Assembly: GCF_001399455.2 (NCBI RefSeq)
Contig: NZ_LLEI02000043.1
Span: 1-64,000 of the forward strand
Length of the DNA: 64,000 bases
Reading direction: 5' to 3'
DNA from: Vibrio bivalvicida
Lineage (GTDB): Bacteria; Pseudomonadota; Gammaproteobacteria; Enterobacterales; Vibrionaceae
In this document: in pieces, positions 7,703-17,022 of the stretch
How the letters are laid out: each line of letters opens with the position of its first letter
How positions within the stretch are numbered: position 1 is the stretch's first letter
Notes under the pieces: generated by a model
Database searches by the model: none
What the model was told of the DNA's origin: nothing
Seen by the model: the letters and a program-made list of their open reading frames with translations, nothing else
Made by a program: the position numbers and the translations under genes

Positions 7703-8584
7703 TTAGGCTTTGCCTGTTGATTCTGCGAGGTAGTTACCTTTAAGCAGACGCTCAATAATCAGCATTAGAATGACGTTTGGAATCACCAGTATCAGGGAAA
7801 CCACCGCGGCATTCGGACGAATAAATGAGTAGCCCAGATAAGAGTAGAGAATGGTTGGTACAGTGACGTAATCTGGTGAACCAAGCACAAATGCAATGTT
7901 GAATTCTTCAATACTGATGACTAAGCAGAAGATCAGTGATGCCAGTAATCCAGGCTTTAGCATCGGCAGGTAGGCATTTTTGAACGTAGCCCATGAATTC
8001 CCACCCAAATCTCGGCTCGCGTCGATCAAGTCTTGAGGCACGCCCTTAAAGCTCGCCGACAAAATACGAATAGCATAAGGCAACGCTAGGACAGTATGAC
8101 CAACGACGATACCTATGTATGCGTTGGAGAAATCTAGAGCAATCAACATCGAACTGAAGAACACACCAATGATCATACCTGGCATCACAAGAGGTAGCAG
8201 CGTGATTACCTCGGCAATTCGTTTGCCTCTGAAATCAATACGGCCAAAAGCGTAGGCAGTAGGTAAGGCCAATAGGACGGTAAGAATCGCCACAGCAGGT
8301 GCAATGGTATAGCTGTTTTGTAGTGCTTCGACCAGCCCCGAGTTTTCCCACATGTCTGTCCAGCGGCCAAATGACAATACTTGAGGCAATACATCTGGAT
8401 AGCTCCACGGATGTTCTGGGTCAACCAAAGACCACAGCAAAGCCATGATGAAGGGCACGCCAAGCCAAAAGAAGTTCACTGCGATAAACAGACCTATAGC
8501 GATTTTGTTGATCAGCTTGCCATTTTTGGTTTTCACTTTTGGCGTGTTCCCACTTGGTAGAGCTTTCGATACCAAAGAAGTCAT
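7703..8584 (-). CDS. ABC transporter permease, PotC/FbpB-type
   Basis: The 293-residue inner-membrane protein has about six hydrophobic segments (for example FIAVNFFWLGVPFIMALLW near residue 35). It carries the EAA-type cytoplasmic loop that contacts the ATPase (DLIDASRDLGGNSWATFKNA). Its start codon shares one base with the stop of the upstream permease gene (TAATG), so translation is coupled. It is the second of two permeases in a type-I importer of the spermidine, iron and sugar-phosphate class. Substrate unknown. Confidence 0.88.
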   Translation of the reverse strand: MTSLVSKALPSGNTPKVKTKNGKLINKIAIGLFIAVNFFWLGVPFIMALLWSLVDPEHPWSYPDVLPQVLSFGRWTDMWENSGLVEALQNSYTIAPAVAILTVLLALPTAYAFGRIDFRGKRIAEVITLLPLVMPGMIIGVFFSSMLIALDFSNAYIGIVVGHTVLALPYAIRILSASFKGVPQDLIDASRDLGGNSWATFKNAYLPMLKPGLLASLIFCLVISIEEFNIAFVLGSPDYVTVPTILYSYLGYSFIRPNAAVVSLILVIPNVILMLIIERLLKGNYLAESTGKA

Positions 8585-9450
8585 TATTTCAATCTCCCTT
8601 TCTTATAAGCGAGTGGCGCGGTTAACAGAGAGATAGCTAGGGCGGCAACAACTGCTGTTATCATAATGATCACGGCGATAACTGCACCTTTGTTCCATTC
8701 CATAAACTCTGTAGAGGTAATGTGCATGAGCATTGACAATGAGTAAGTGTTTTTCGGCCCGGCGATAGAGTAAAATGAGTAGTCTCCTAAGGCGCCAATG
8801 AAGATTAGGATCAACGAAACCTGAAGTGATGGAATCGAAATGGGAAAGATGATGCCTTTAAATCTGTTCCACGCAGATGCACCGAGGTCTGAAGCTGCAT
8901 CCAACACATCATTTCGGATAGAGTTCACCGCACCTGCCAGTAAGATCATGGCAAATGGTAGCTGTTTCCAAATTTGCAGCATGATCACGCCCCAGCCAAA
9001 GTCGTCGTTTTGCATTCGGATTGGTTTATCAGTGATCCCTAGTCCCAGCAGAATTTGGTTTACGATACCGTGGTAAGAAATCACGTTAACTAAGAGAAAC
9101 GCTGCAACCAGACCAGGGATAAACATTGGTGCTCTAAGAACACCAGTAATAGTCGTTGACCCTGGAAACGGTCTACGCAGCCAAAGTACTAACGGATAGG
9201 CCATTGCAACGGCGCCAAGTGCACCGATCACTGAGACTTTAATCGAATAAATCAGAGATTTATGTAGTTTTGCATCGCTGAGCGCTTCTTGCCAGAAAGT
9301 GAGTGAAAAGCCACTTTCTCCCATCATATTGTGAAATCCCAAGCTTTGAGAGATCACCATATAGAAGGTTGACCCCATCAAAAGCATGATAGTGCCGACA
9401 CCGGGAAGCAGCATCAGCCAAACTTTCCAGCTGGTGAGATTGTTGTTCAT
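8584..9450 (-). CDS. ABC transporter permease, PotB-type
   Basis: The 288-residue inner-membrane permease has about six membrane segments, beginning with [17 protein letters not shown] near residue 9. The EAA-type loop reads [19 protein letters not shown]. It overlaps the upstream ATPase gene by four bases (ATGA) and the next permease by one base, a tightly coupled operon. Together with the other permease it forms the membrane channel of the importer. It looks intact although the ATPase gene upstream is broken. Confidence 0.88.
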   Translation of the reverse strand: MNNNLTSWKVWLMLLPGVGTIMLLMGSTFYMVISQSLGFHNMMGESGFSLTFWQEALSDAKLHKSLIYSIKVSVIGALGAVAMAYPLVLWLRRPFPGSTTITGVLRAPMFIPGLVAAFLLVNVISYHGIVNQILLGLGITDKPIRMQNDDFGWGVIMLQIWKQLPFAMILLAGAVNSIRNDVLDAASDLGASAWNRFKGIIFPISIPSLQVSLILIFIGALGDYSFYSIAGPKNTYSLSMLMHITSTEFMEWNKGAVIAVIIMITAVVAALAISLLTAPLAYKKGRLK

Positions 9451-10495
9451 GCTGTGACCTCTTCTAAGAAGCGGATACCTGTTCTTGGGATTGAAAAGTT
9501 TAGTGACTGGTTGTCAAATACAGGTTTCTTCGGTAGCTGAACACGCACTTCCATGGTTGAACCTTCGACAGGCTGCAAAACCAAATCAGTGACATTCCCC
9601 ATGAACGCCATTTTCTGCACGTTAGCAGCAAAACTGTTTTCACATTTGCTGGTGGCGATTTCGGCATCTTCTGGACGCCAGCTAACATAGATGTATTCGC
9701 TTTTTGGGTGCTCATCAGATTCGACAATAAAATCACCAAGTTCAGTCTTGATTTGATAGGTATTATCCTGCCCCAGCAATTTGACCTGTGCAGGCATAAT
9801 GTTGGCCGCACCAATGAAATCTGCGACAAAGCGGTTAGCTGGGCGGTAGTAGATGTCTTCTGGCGTGCCAATCTGTTCGATACGACCTTTGTTCAACACG
9901 ACAATCTTATCGGACATGGCTAATGCTTCGGCTTGATCATGGGTGACGTAGATGGCAGTAAGGTTAAAGCGCTTTTGCAGTTCACGGATCTCAAAACGTA
10001 CTGATTCACGCAGTTTGGCGTCTAGGTTAGACAGAGGCTCATCGAATAAGATCACCGCAGGGCGAGTGCGACACGTTGCTGCTGTCCACCAGATAGCTCG
10101 CTAGGCATCTTATGTGCGTGCTCATCTAGATCAACCTGAGTGACGGCTTCTTCTACACGCGTTATTTGATCCTGTTTGCTAACTTTTTTCTGTTGCAGAC
10201 CAAAAGCGATATTGTGATCAACACTCAAGTGAGGGAAAAGAGCATAAGACTGGAAACACATAGAGGTGTTGCGCTTTTCGGGTGAAACAGTGTTGACCAC
10301 TTCATCACCAATCACGATTTCTCCAGAATCTGGCGTATGGAAACCACCGATCATCTTCAGCAGCGTTGTTTTGCCACAACCGGATGGACCCAGAAGGGTG
10401 ACCATTTCCCCTTCTTCTGCAACAAAACTGATGTCTTTTGAAGCAACAAAGTCGCCAAAGTTTTTACAGATATTTTTAAGTTCTAGTCGTGACAT
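9447..10495 (-). pseudogene. ABC transporter ATPase, split by a frameshift inside the nucleotide-binding domain
   Basis: The first frame (10495-10052) has Walker A GPSGCGKTT near residue 35 and the signature [12 protein letters not shown], then stops at TGA. The second frame (10055-9447) resumes with [16 protein letters not shown] (Walker B and D-loop), the switch histidine in [10 protein letters not shown] and a C-terminal TOBE-type domain. Intact relatives read [19 protein letters not shown] here. Seven codons are reduced to two bases, so about 19 bases appear lost, probably by slippage between similar GCACTCGC-like repeats. The break lies between signature and Walker B. The two frames overlap as GTGA, so re-initiation could yield two pieces, but a split nucleotide-binding domain is unlikely to work unless they assemble. 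Sequencing error is an alternative. Confidence 0.85.
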
Positions 10496-10566
10496 TCGAT
10501 TGCCTTTTATTGTCGAAGTTTGTCTTTTTTCAAAGCGTAGAGTAGGGCACTAACATGACAATTATA

Positions 10567-10579
10567 TTAACTTGGTTAA
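10567..10579. promoter_or_regulatory. Candidate operator upstream of the importer operon
   Basis: TTAACTTGGTTAA is a 13-bp palindrome (TTAAC/GTTAA arms) 72 bases upstream of the ATPase start. It resembles TTAACTTAACTAA in the pgm/DUF1868 divergent region and TTAACCAA near the ROK gene. It is a plausible ROK binding site (inference). Confidence 0.45.
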
Positions 10580-10715
10580 TTTAATGTTTTTGTGAAAGTG
10601 TTCACGGCTTGAGCTTTGTTAGAGGGTTCATTGATAAAAGATAATCAAACTGTGATCTTGTTTATAGAAATGATGGGGTTTTATTAAGGTCGATAATTTA
10701 AGTAACAAATAAGAT

Positions 10716-10738
10716 AGAGCTGCCAAATCGGCAGCTCT
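10716..10738 (-). terminator. Terminator after the phosphohexomutase gene
   Basis: Perfect 9-bp stem AGAGCTGCC / GGCAGCTCT with a five-base loop, 10 bases past the stop of the mutase gene. On the minus strand a U-leaning tail (ATCTTATTTGTT) follows. Confidence 0.75.
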
Positions 10739-10748
10739 GGGAAAGGGA

Positions 10749-12116
10749 TTAGTTCGAGCTCAGAAGTGCTAAAAGCTGCTCGGTTTTGTCTTTCAATAAT
10801 TGAGTGCATGCCCTTGTTTCGACATTTAAGCGTACTATAGGCTCGGTATTAGAAGCTCTTAAATTGAACCGCCAGTTGGCAAATTCCATACTAACACCAT
10901 CGGTGTGATCAACCGTTAATGCATCCGCCTCAAAGATAGATTTAATGCGCTGAAGAGTCGATTCTGGAGCGACTAACTTGCAGTTAATTTCACCGGAGGA
11001 AGGGAAAGCTGCAATACGTTTAGCCACCAAGTTCGACAGTGTTTGGCCTTTCAAACACAATAACTCGCTGACCAACAACCAAGGAATCATACCGCTATCG
11101 CAGTAACCAAAGTCGCGAAAGTAGTGATGAGCACTCATCTCTCCACCATAGACCGCATCTTCACTGCGCATTCTTTCTTTAATAAAGGCGTGCCCTGTCT
11201 TGGACATGATAGCCTCACCACCAGCTTGGTCGATAATATCAATACTATTCCAGGTAAGGCGTGGGTCGTGAATCACCTTTGCACCAGGATGCTTGGCTAG
11301 GTATGCATCAGCCAATAAGCCGACGATGTAATAGCCTTCTATAAACTGCCCGTTTTCATCGAACAAGAAGCAGCGGTCAAAGTCACCATCCCAAGCAATA
11401 CCCATATCAGCCTGGTGCTCAAGTACTGCGGATGAGGTGGCGTGGCGGTTTTCAGGGAGCAGAGGGTTAGGAATTCCATTGGGGAAGTTGCTGTCCGGCT
11501 CGTGGAAAATCTTAATGAACTCAATAGGAACCTGCAGTTGGTTAAAGCGCTGTTCCAAGGCATCGACCACGTGCCCTGCTGCCCCATTGCCGGAGTTCAC
11601 GACCAGTTTCAGGGGGGTGATATTATCGGCATCGATATAGCTGAGCAGGTGTTCTGTGTACTCATTTAGGTGAGTGGATTGTTGATAGCGACCTTTTTGT
11701 GGGGGCTCAATAAACTCAGCTTTTTCTGCCAAAGCCTGAATGTCTTTCAGACCTGTGTCGCCACTGATGGGTTTGGCATTCTCTCGAACTAGCTTTAACC
11801 CGTTGTAATCTATAGGATTATGACTGGCGGTAATTTCAATACCACCGTTAACATCCATAACTTGTGCAGCGTAATATATTTCTTCGGTGCCTGTCATGCC
11901 AAGGTCGATGACATCAGTACCTGCATCAATCAAGCCATCGGCCAGTGCCAGTTTAAGTGGTTCGGAGGTGGCTCTGGCGTCACCGCCGATCACGACTTTC
12001 TTTGCATTCAGATATTGACCAAATGCCCGGCCGATACGATAAACCACGTCGTAGTTGAGCTCATGCTCGAGTTTTCCTCGAATATCATAAGCCTTAAAGC
12101 ATGTTAGCTTTTTCAT
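10749..12116 (-). CDS. Phosphomannomutase/phosphoglucomutase
   Basis: The 455-residue enzyme of the alpha-D-phosphohexomutase family interconverts mannose-1-phosphate and mannose-6-phosphate (or the glucose forms). All four active-site elements are visible: phosphoserine loop EITASHNP near residue 98, metal-binding DGDFDRC near 245, sugar-specificity loop [10 protein letters not shown] near 322 and phosphate-binding RASNTEP near 422. GEMSAHH is the form found in PMM/PGM enzymes such as CpsG/ManB and AlgC. ATG 12116 has AAGGG seven bases upstream. It is transcribed away from the DUF1868-manA pair and towards the importer operon. With ManA it would feed mannose-1-phosphate into fructose-6-phosphate. 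A role in surface polysaccharide precursor supply is the alternative. Confidence 0.92.
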   Translation of the reverse strand: MKKLTCFKAYDIRGKLEHELNYDVVYRIGRAFGQYLNAKKVVIGGDARATSEPLKLALADGLIDAGTDVIDLGMTGTEEIYYAAQVMDVNGGIEITASHNPIDYNGLKLVRENAKPISGDTGLKDIQALAEKAEFIEPPQKGRYQQSTHLNEYTEHLLSYIDADNITPLKLVVNSGNGAAGHVVDALEQRFNQLQVPIEFIKIFHEPDSNFPNGIPNPLLPENRHATSSAVLEHQADMGIAWDGDFDRCFLFDENGQFIEGYYIVGLLADAYLAKHPGAKVIHDPRLTWNSIDIIDQAGGEAIMSKTGHAFIKERMRSEDAVYGGEMSAHHYFRDFGYCDSGMIPWLLVSELLCLKGQTLSNLVAKRIAAFPSSGEINCKLVAPESTLQRIKSIFEADALTVDHTDGVSMEFANWRFNLRASNTEPIVRLNVETRACTQLLKDKTEQLLALLSSN

Positions 12117-12250
12117 TCATTACCCTTATGTATTGTTGCGTTATTGATTAGCTTTACGGTCTGTTTGACAGGTTGGTGGGCTTTTCCGGGTAATGGTTTG
12201 TCACCAATAAAGGGAACCAGTTCCCTGTAAAGCTCACAATTTCACATTTT

Positions 12251-12280
12251 AATAAATTAACTTAACTAAATTAATTTATT
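12251..12280. promoter_or_regulatory. Perfect inverted repeat in the divergent promoter region
   Basis: AATAAATTAA and TTAATTTATT are perfect 10-bp inverted arms separated by ten bases that include TTAACTAAA. It lies between the mutase gene and the DUF1868 gene. The inner TTAACTTAACTAA resembles the palindrome upstream of the importer operon, so it is a candidate shared operator, although AT-richness inflates chance symmetry. Confidence 0.5.
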
Positions 12281-12319
12281 AGGGGTAGTATATATCGAAA
12301 ATTATGTGGAGAGCTAATC

Positions 12320-12994
12320 ATGAACTATGCACCAGCAGTAGGAATAAAATTCAACCAAGATGGCACGGTAAGGCAATTTCCGGGTAATACCTTTATTTGC
12401 CATGTCGACCAATCTTCTGAACTCATCATTTTGCTTGAATGGGCCCAAAACGAACTTAAGCAAATGCAGTGTGGGGCTAAATTTTCATTCTTGCCGATAT
12501 CTTCAATGCACATGACGGTATTTGAAGGGATTTGTGATCAAGTGAGGTCGCCAGAAAAATGGACTACTAAACTGCCGTTGGATACACCTCTGGCTCATGC
12601 GACCGATCTATTTGCCACTGAAGTTAGCCAGATTGGTGCGCATTCAGGTTTCGAAATGGAGTTTGACTATGTATACAACTGCCCAACTGGTGGTACTTCA
12701 ATTCGATTGAAGCCAGCGACAGAATCGTCGCGACTAGCACTAGTTAATTGCAGAGAGAGATTGAGAACATCGACAGGCATTAACATGCCAGAGTTCGATT
12801 CTTATCATTTTCATATCACATTGAGTTATCGAATTCTGGAACTTGACGAGGGTGAGAAACAGGAGTTGCAGCAGACTTCGGAGCGTATTGAAGAGCGCTT
12901 TAAGCAAGCGTTTGGGCGTCTTCGACATGGAGCTGTCGAGTTTTGTCGCTTCGACAACATGTTTAAGTTTGAAACACTACTGATTCTGTCTTAA
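12320..12994 (+). CDS. DUF1868 protein, 2H phosphoesterase superfamily
   Basis: The 224-residue cytosolic protein shows the two HxT signatures of 2H phosphoesterases: SMHMTVFEG near residue 63 and YHFHITLSY near 158. The family-typical opening GIKFNQDGTVRQFPGNT is present. 2H enzymes cleave cyclic phosphates and phosphodiesters; DUF1868 members have no settled substrate. A GGAGAG ribosome site precedes the ATG. It is followed 35 bases later by manA in the same direction and divergent from the phosphohexomutase gene. In this context it could open a cyclic or diester sugar phosphate, which fits the neighbouring NAGPA-like protein (inference). Confidence 0.8.
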   Translation: MNYAPAVGIKFNQDGTVRQFPGNTFICHVDQSSELIILLEWAQNELKQMQCGAKFSFLPISSMHMTVFEGICDQVRSPEKWTTKLPLDTPLAHATDLFATEVSQIGAHSGFEMEFDYVYNCPTGGTSIRLKPATESSRLALVNCRERLRTSTGINMPEFDSYHFHITLSYRILELDEGEKQELQQTSERIEERFKQAFGRLRHGAVEFCRFDNMFKFETLLILS

Positions 12995-13029
12995 GTGGCG
13001 TAACTGGATGATATTGAGTGAGGTCTGTA

Positions 13030-14217
13030 ATGCCTTTGTATAAACTGGAAAACGTCATACAGAACTATGCTTGGGGCAGTAAAAAGTCGCTTCGAGAGTT
13101 ATTTAGTATGGAAAACCCCAACAATGATCCGCAGGCCGAGGTTTGGATGGGGGCGCACCCGGGAGGCTGTTCGAAAATTGCCGAGTCAGGCCACCTTTTG
13201 TCTGATTTCATTGAGAAAAATAGAAAAGTCGCTCTTGGCAATTATACCTCGGTTAGATTTGGAGAGCTTCCATATCTATTTAAAGTGCTTGCGGCAGAAA
13301 CCCCGCTCTCTATTCAGGTGCATCCCAATAAGCGTAAATCTGAAATAGGCTTTGCTCGAGAAAATGCCCAAGGTATTGCGCTAGGTGCGGTAAATCGAAA
13401 CTATAAAGATCCCAACCATAAACCAGAGCTTGTGTACGCGCTCACTTTCTATAAAGCAATCAATGGCTTTCGTCCGATTGAACATATAGTAGAACTGTTT
13501 CAGCAAGCCGCGATAGCTACCTTTAATGATGAAGTTTTACTACTGGAAAGTAATCAGACGAGCCAAGGTTTGAGGGCGTTTTTTACCTCGGTGATGTCGG
13601 TGAGTGATAAACGTAAAGCGAATGCGCTCAGCGAATTGTACCGTGCGATTGAGCGCCCTACTAGAACCGCTATGTGCCGAGAGGCGTTATCATACTGTGC
13701 GGATTTCAGAACTTACTATGACGGAGATATTGGTTTATTTGCTCCGCTAATGCTCAATACGGTCGAGCTAGAACCAGGTGAGGCTATGTTTCTTGATGCG
13801 GAGACTCCTCATGCTTACGTGGAAGGTACAGGGCTTGAGGTAATGGCAAACTCAGACAATGTTTTACGCGCAGGGCTAACTCAAAAACACATTGATATCG
13901 CTGAGCTGATCGACAATACCAAATTTGAATCGATCAAGCCTGAAGAGGTCAAGTTAACCCCTGTTAAGAAGCAAGGTAAGATTACCTATCCTATCGCAGT
14001 GGATGATTTTTGTTTTGATATTCTGTATTCAGAACAAACGCCAAGCTGTCAGTACGTTCGCAGCGCCGAGATCGTATTTTGTGTAGAAGGGGAAATGACA
14101 CTTTCTACCGACGACACACAGATAAGATTAGAACCAGGTGAGTCTGCTTTTATCCCCCATGACTCCATAATGTATCATTACCAAGGTATGGGAACCCTTG
14201 CTCGAGTATACAATTAG
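13030..14217 (+). CDS. manA: Mannose-6-phosphate isomerase, class I
   Basis: The 395-residue zinc enzyme converts mannose-6-phosphate to fructose-6-phosphate. Type I PMI features are present: the N-terminus YKLENVIQNYAWGS, zinc-site segments SIQVHPN near residue 94 and HKPELVYAL near 132, and the active-site stretch MFLDAETPHAYVEG near 255, followed by a C-terminal cupin half. ATG 13030 is chosen because GAGG lies six bases upstream and the family start is reproduced; an in-frame GTG at 13018 would add four residues. Co-directional with the DUF1868 gene. Probably a second, pathway-dedicated manA rather than the housekeeping one (inference from context). Confidence 0.93.
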   Translation: MPLYKLENVIQNYAWGSKKSLRELFSMENPNNDPQAEVWMGAHPGGCSKIAESGHLLSDFIEKNRKVALGNYTSVRFGELPYLFKVLAAETPLSIQVHPNKRKSEIGFARENAQGIALGAVNRNYKDPNHKPELVYALTFYKAINGFRPIEHIVELFQQAAIATFNDEVLLLESNQTSQGLRAFFTSVMSVSDKRKANALSELYRAIERPTRTAMCREALSYCADFRTYYDGDIGLFAPLMLNTVELEPGEAMFLDAETPHAYVEGTGLEVMANSDNVLRAGLTQKHIDIAELIDNTKFESIKPEEVKLTPVKKQGKITYPIAVDDFCFDILYSEQTPSCQYVRSAEIVFCVEGEMTLSTDDTQIRLEPGESAFIPHDSIMYHYQGMGTLARVYN

Positions 14218-14241
14218 CCAAATGGATCTGTGTTTTCATAT

Positions 14242-14262
14242 TAGGGAGCTGCTTGCTCCCTA
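14242..14262 (+). terminator. Hairpin between manA and the exonuclease gene
   Basis: Stem TAGGGAGC / GCTCCCTA with a five-base loop lies between the convergent manA and exonuclease genes. No U-tract follows on either strand, so termination strength is uncertain. Confidence 0.5.
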
Positions 14263-14285
14263 GCGACTCATTAGTGGCATTGAGT

Positions 14286-14897
14286 TTATCGATGCTGCTC
14301 GAGGAGCTTACCCACCGCATGTTTGCTGGTCTTACTTATTTTCTGCATCAGCTCAAAGGAAGGTTGGTGAATACCTTGTTGTTCCATTTCATCAATCATC
14401 ATTAGCCACAATTTTGCTGTCATTTGCGAGTCGGCTAAAGCGCGGTGAAACACGCCATCATTGTCAATATTTTTGAAACGCACTAAGTCACCCAGTTTAT
14501 GGCTTGGTGCTTCCTGATTCAGTCTACGAGAAACCAATAGTGAACAAGCAAAATGACCTTGATAGGAAAGATCAATACGCTCTAGTTCTCCGTCCAAAAA
14601 ACGTTTATCGAACGAAGCATTGTGCGCGACGAGGTTGTCGTCAGCGATAAAGTCACAGAATTCCGCCATCACATCTTCACAGCTTGGAGCATCTGCCAAC
14701 ATCTTGTTGGTAATGCCCGTATAACCTTCGATAAAGGAACTGACTCGAAAGCCTGGGTTCATCAGTTGCTGAAAGGTATCAACTACTTCGCCGTTAACGA
14801 GTTTTACTGCACCTATTTCAATGGCGCGATCGCCCATATTTGGAGATAAGCCTGTGGTCTCAAAATCGAGGACAATAACTGAATTGGCAGATGACAT
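14286..14897 (-). CDS. DEDDh 3'-5' exonuclease, DNA polymerase III epsilon-like
   Basis: The 203-residue protein has the exonuclease fold with Exo[13 protein letters not shown] near residue 9, Exo[17 protein letters not shown] near 92 and Exo[17 protein letters not shown] near 151, giving the D-E-D-D-h catalytic set. It is shorter than DnaQ (about 240) and lacks a clamp-binding C-terminus that I can recognise, so it is a stand-alone DnaQ-like exonuclease. AGGA lies six bases before the ATG. Convergent with manA; 109 bases separate it from the DNA glycosylase gene upstream. A role in DNA repair or processing is likely. Confidence 0.88.
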   Translation of the reverse strand: MSSANSVIVLDFETTGLSPNMGDRAIEIGAVKLVNGEVVDTFQQLMNPGFRVSSFIEGYTGITNKMLADAPSCEDVMAEFCDFIADDNLVAHNASFDKRFLDGELERIDLSYQGHFACSLLVSRRLNQEAPSHKLGDLVRFKNIDNDGVFHRALADSQMTAKLWLMMIDEMEQQGIHQPSFELMQKISKTSKHAVGKLLEQHR

Positions 14898-15006
14898 AGA
14901 TAATCCTAATGAGTGGGCGAGTGAGAACTCAATCTTTCGCGCATCGGTATGTAGAGAGAGGCGAGCTAGTATAGATTTGAGTTGGAAGTGGGTAAAGTTA
15001 TCTTGA

Positions 15007-16164
15007 CTAATTAGCGTTTTCGGAGAGCTTCAAAATCGTAAAGTGTTCACATTGGTTGAACTTGGCAAATGCTTGAAGCTCTTCTTCTAACGCTGTTAAA
15101 AATGCTGCTTTATCCTTTATTGAAGGCTCGGTGAATAGGTGAAGTACGTTTAGCACAGACTTATTCTTATCAACCTTGCAGTCTGCGCGTGCGACTAACT
15201 TCCCATCCCAAAGAATGGGTAAACAGAAGTAACCAAATTGCCTTTTAGCCTGTGGAACGTAGCATTCAATCAGATAGTCAAAATTGAAGACGGCATTGGC
15301 GCGCTTTCTTTGAATAAGCAGATTATCAAACGGAGAAAGTATCTTGGCCCGTTTACGATTGATGCGTTTGTCGAGCAGGCGAAGTGCCTCGCTTTCCACC
15401 ACATACTCGCCCCCACCTATCTTTATCTGCTCAATTTCTCCACTCTCAATTAAATCATGTATCGCTTGTTTCACATGCTGTTTGACGTCTTTAAGCTGAT
15501 AGGTCATCTCTGCGAGGGTGCCAAAGCTATGAGCTTTAAGGTAGCTCATGACAAGAAATCGTGCATGTTCCGGAGGTGTTGGCATGGAAGTATCGACGCT
15601 GCTGGGTAACACGCGTGAAGTTAAGTCGTAGACCTTATGGAAACCTCTTCGCTGAGCAATCATCAGATCGCCCTGCATATAGAGGTTTTCCAGCGCCTGC
15701 TTAGTCGGTTTAGTATGCCACCCATCCGTTTTATGCGGCTTCGATTCAAAGTCTTTTGCCATCAGTGGGCCTTCGGACTCGATACGCTTAAAAACGTCGT
15801 TCATCAATTTACGATCATTGCAGTACCAGTGTTTTTGCTGACCGGACTTGATAGCTGCCTTTCGCGGTAAACTGTAGCGAAAGTTGCTCATGGGTAGATA
15901 AGCGGCGGCATGGGACCAATACTCAAATACTTTACGGTCGGCGACAAGCTGATCAAGGTGCTTCGGTTGATAGCTTGGGTTACGACTCCAAAGTGTATGG
16001 TGATGGGCTCTTTGCACAACGGAAATCGTATCTATCTGCACATATCCTAGCTGCTCGAAAGCACTGAGTGTTTTGCTGTAGGCGCTACCTTTTGATGTGC
16101 CTATTGGTAGCCCTTGTGCCAATAATGCGAGTTTTTGCGCTTGAGGCAAAGAGAGTGATTTCAT
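15007..16164 (-). CDS. AlkX/YcaQ-like DNA glycosylase (HTH_42 family)
   Basis: The 385-residue winged-helix protein of the YcaQ/AlkZ group unhooks DNA interstrand crosslinks and alkylated bases in characterised members. The catalytic QxD motif is visible as [16 protein letters not shown] near residue 33, matching the E. coli AlkX form rather than the QxQ of AlkZ. Other landmarks are LWSRNPSY and [11 protein letters not shown], and [12 protein letters not shown] in the C-terminal part. ATG 16164 gives the family-typical [19 protein letters not shown] start; longer forms from 16230 add an atypical extension. Its neighbour is an exonuclease, which suits a repair role. Confidence 0.88.
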   Translation of the reverse strand: MKSLSLPQAQKLALLAQGLPIGTSKGSAYSKTLSAFEQLGYVQIDTISVVQRAHHHTLWSRNPSYQPKHLDQLVADRKVFEYWSHAAAYLPMSNFRYSLPRKAAIKSGQQKHWYCNDRKLMNDVFKRIESEGPLMAKDFESKPHKTDGWHTKPTKQALENLYMQGDLMIAQRRGFHKVYDLTSRVLPSSVDTSMPTPPEHARFLVMSYLKAHSFGTLAEMTYQLKDVKQHVKQAIHDLIESGEIEQIKIGGGEYVVESEALRLLDKRINRKRAKILSPFDNLLIQRKRANAVFNFDYLIECYVPQAKRQFGYFCLPILWDGKLVARADCKVDKNKSVLNVLHLFTEPSIKDKAAFLTALEEELQAFAKFNQCEHFTILKLSENAN

Positions 16165-16419
16165 GCTGTGATGCCTTTTCCTGTTTGTTTCTTGTTTTAA
16201 CATTTTGTGGGCCAATTTTGATATACCCACCCTCTCATAACAGTAAAAATCGTCTCACAGTGAAATTTTTCTGCGGACTATCCTATCTTTATCAATGTGG
16301 CGTATGAAATGGGTGTTAATCATAAACTTACTAACCCAGTCGTTGCTGCAGAATGTAACACTCAGTTAACGCGCCATTTGCGTGTTGTTTTTTTAGATAA
16401 AGGTAGTTTGGGGCAAATT

Positions 16420-17022
16420 ATGACAGAGTTAGCGGCGACAATAGAAGCTTGGCTGTTGCAAGACAATGTACCCCTTTCGATGTTGTTTTTTGGCATTATT
16501 TTACTTTCTTATTTATTAGAAGACCTTGCGATAGTGACCGCTGCAACGTTAGCTGTCGAGCAATTGATGCCAACCTCTGTTGCCTTGATGGCGATATTCG
16601 TTGGTATCAGCACTGGTGATCTTGGCCTTTATTTGATGGGCAAGGCTGCGCAAAAAGTACGTTTTCTTCGTTATCGTTTGTTCCGTTATCAGCGAGCAAG
16701 GAGTATGCAGCGTAAGCTTCATCAACAAGCGTTTATGACCTTGTTCATCGTTCGCTTTATTCCCGGCCTTCGAACGATAGGTTTTACATTGAGTGGCTTT
16801 CTAGATGTGCCAAAAATCAAATTCTTTGTTGCCGTCTTGACGGCGACGGGCCTGTGGACAGCGCTGGTTTTTGGTTCCTTCTTCCAACTTGGCAACGCGC
16901 AATGGCTTCAAGATAGCCAAGTGAGCTGGCTACTTATTCCACTGGGTTTGTGCCTGATGTTGCTTCTAAACAAACTGATTACTAAAACACTTTTAAGGGA
17001 TGCGTATGACACAGCTCGCTAA
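16420..17022 (+). CDS. DedA-family membrane protein (VTT domain)
   Basis: The protein of about 200 residues has four to five hydrophobic segments and the DedA core: a re-entrant region around EDLAIVTAATLA, the LYLMGKAAQK segment, and FIVRFIPGLRTIGFTLSGF, the conserved R-x-x-P-G-x-R motif. DedA proteins move lipid carriers or phospholipids across the inner membrane. ATG 16420, preceded by GGGG, is chosen over the GTG at 16297, which would add 41 non-conserved residues. It overlaps the next gene by 17 bases and leads a seven-gene operon ending in ornithine lipid synthesis, so a lipid-related transport role is plausible. Confidence 0.88.
   Translation: MTELAATIEAWLLQDNVPLSMLFFGIILLSYLLEDLAIVTAATLAVEQLMPTSVALMAIFVGISTGDLGLYLMGKAAQKVRFLRYRLFRYQRARSMQRKLHQQAFMTLFIVRFIPGLRTIGFTLSGFLDVPKIKFFVAVLTATGLWTALVFGSFFQLGNAQWLQDSQVSWLLIPLGLCLMLLLNKLITKTLLRDAYDTAR

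Noticed and set aside
10052..10055. Treating the two ATPase halves as two independent genes
   Set aside because: Motif order (Walker A and signature, then Walker B and TOBE) shows one gene broken by a frameshift.
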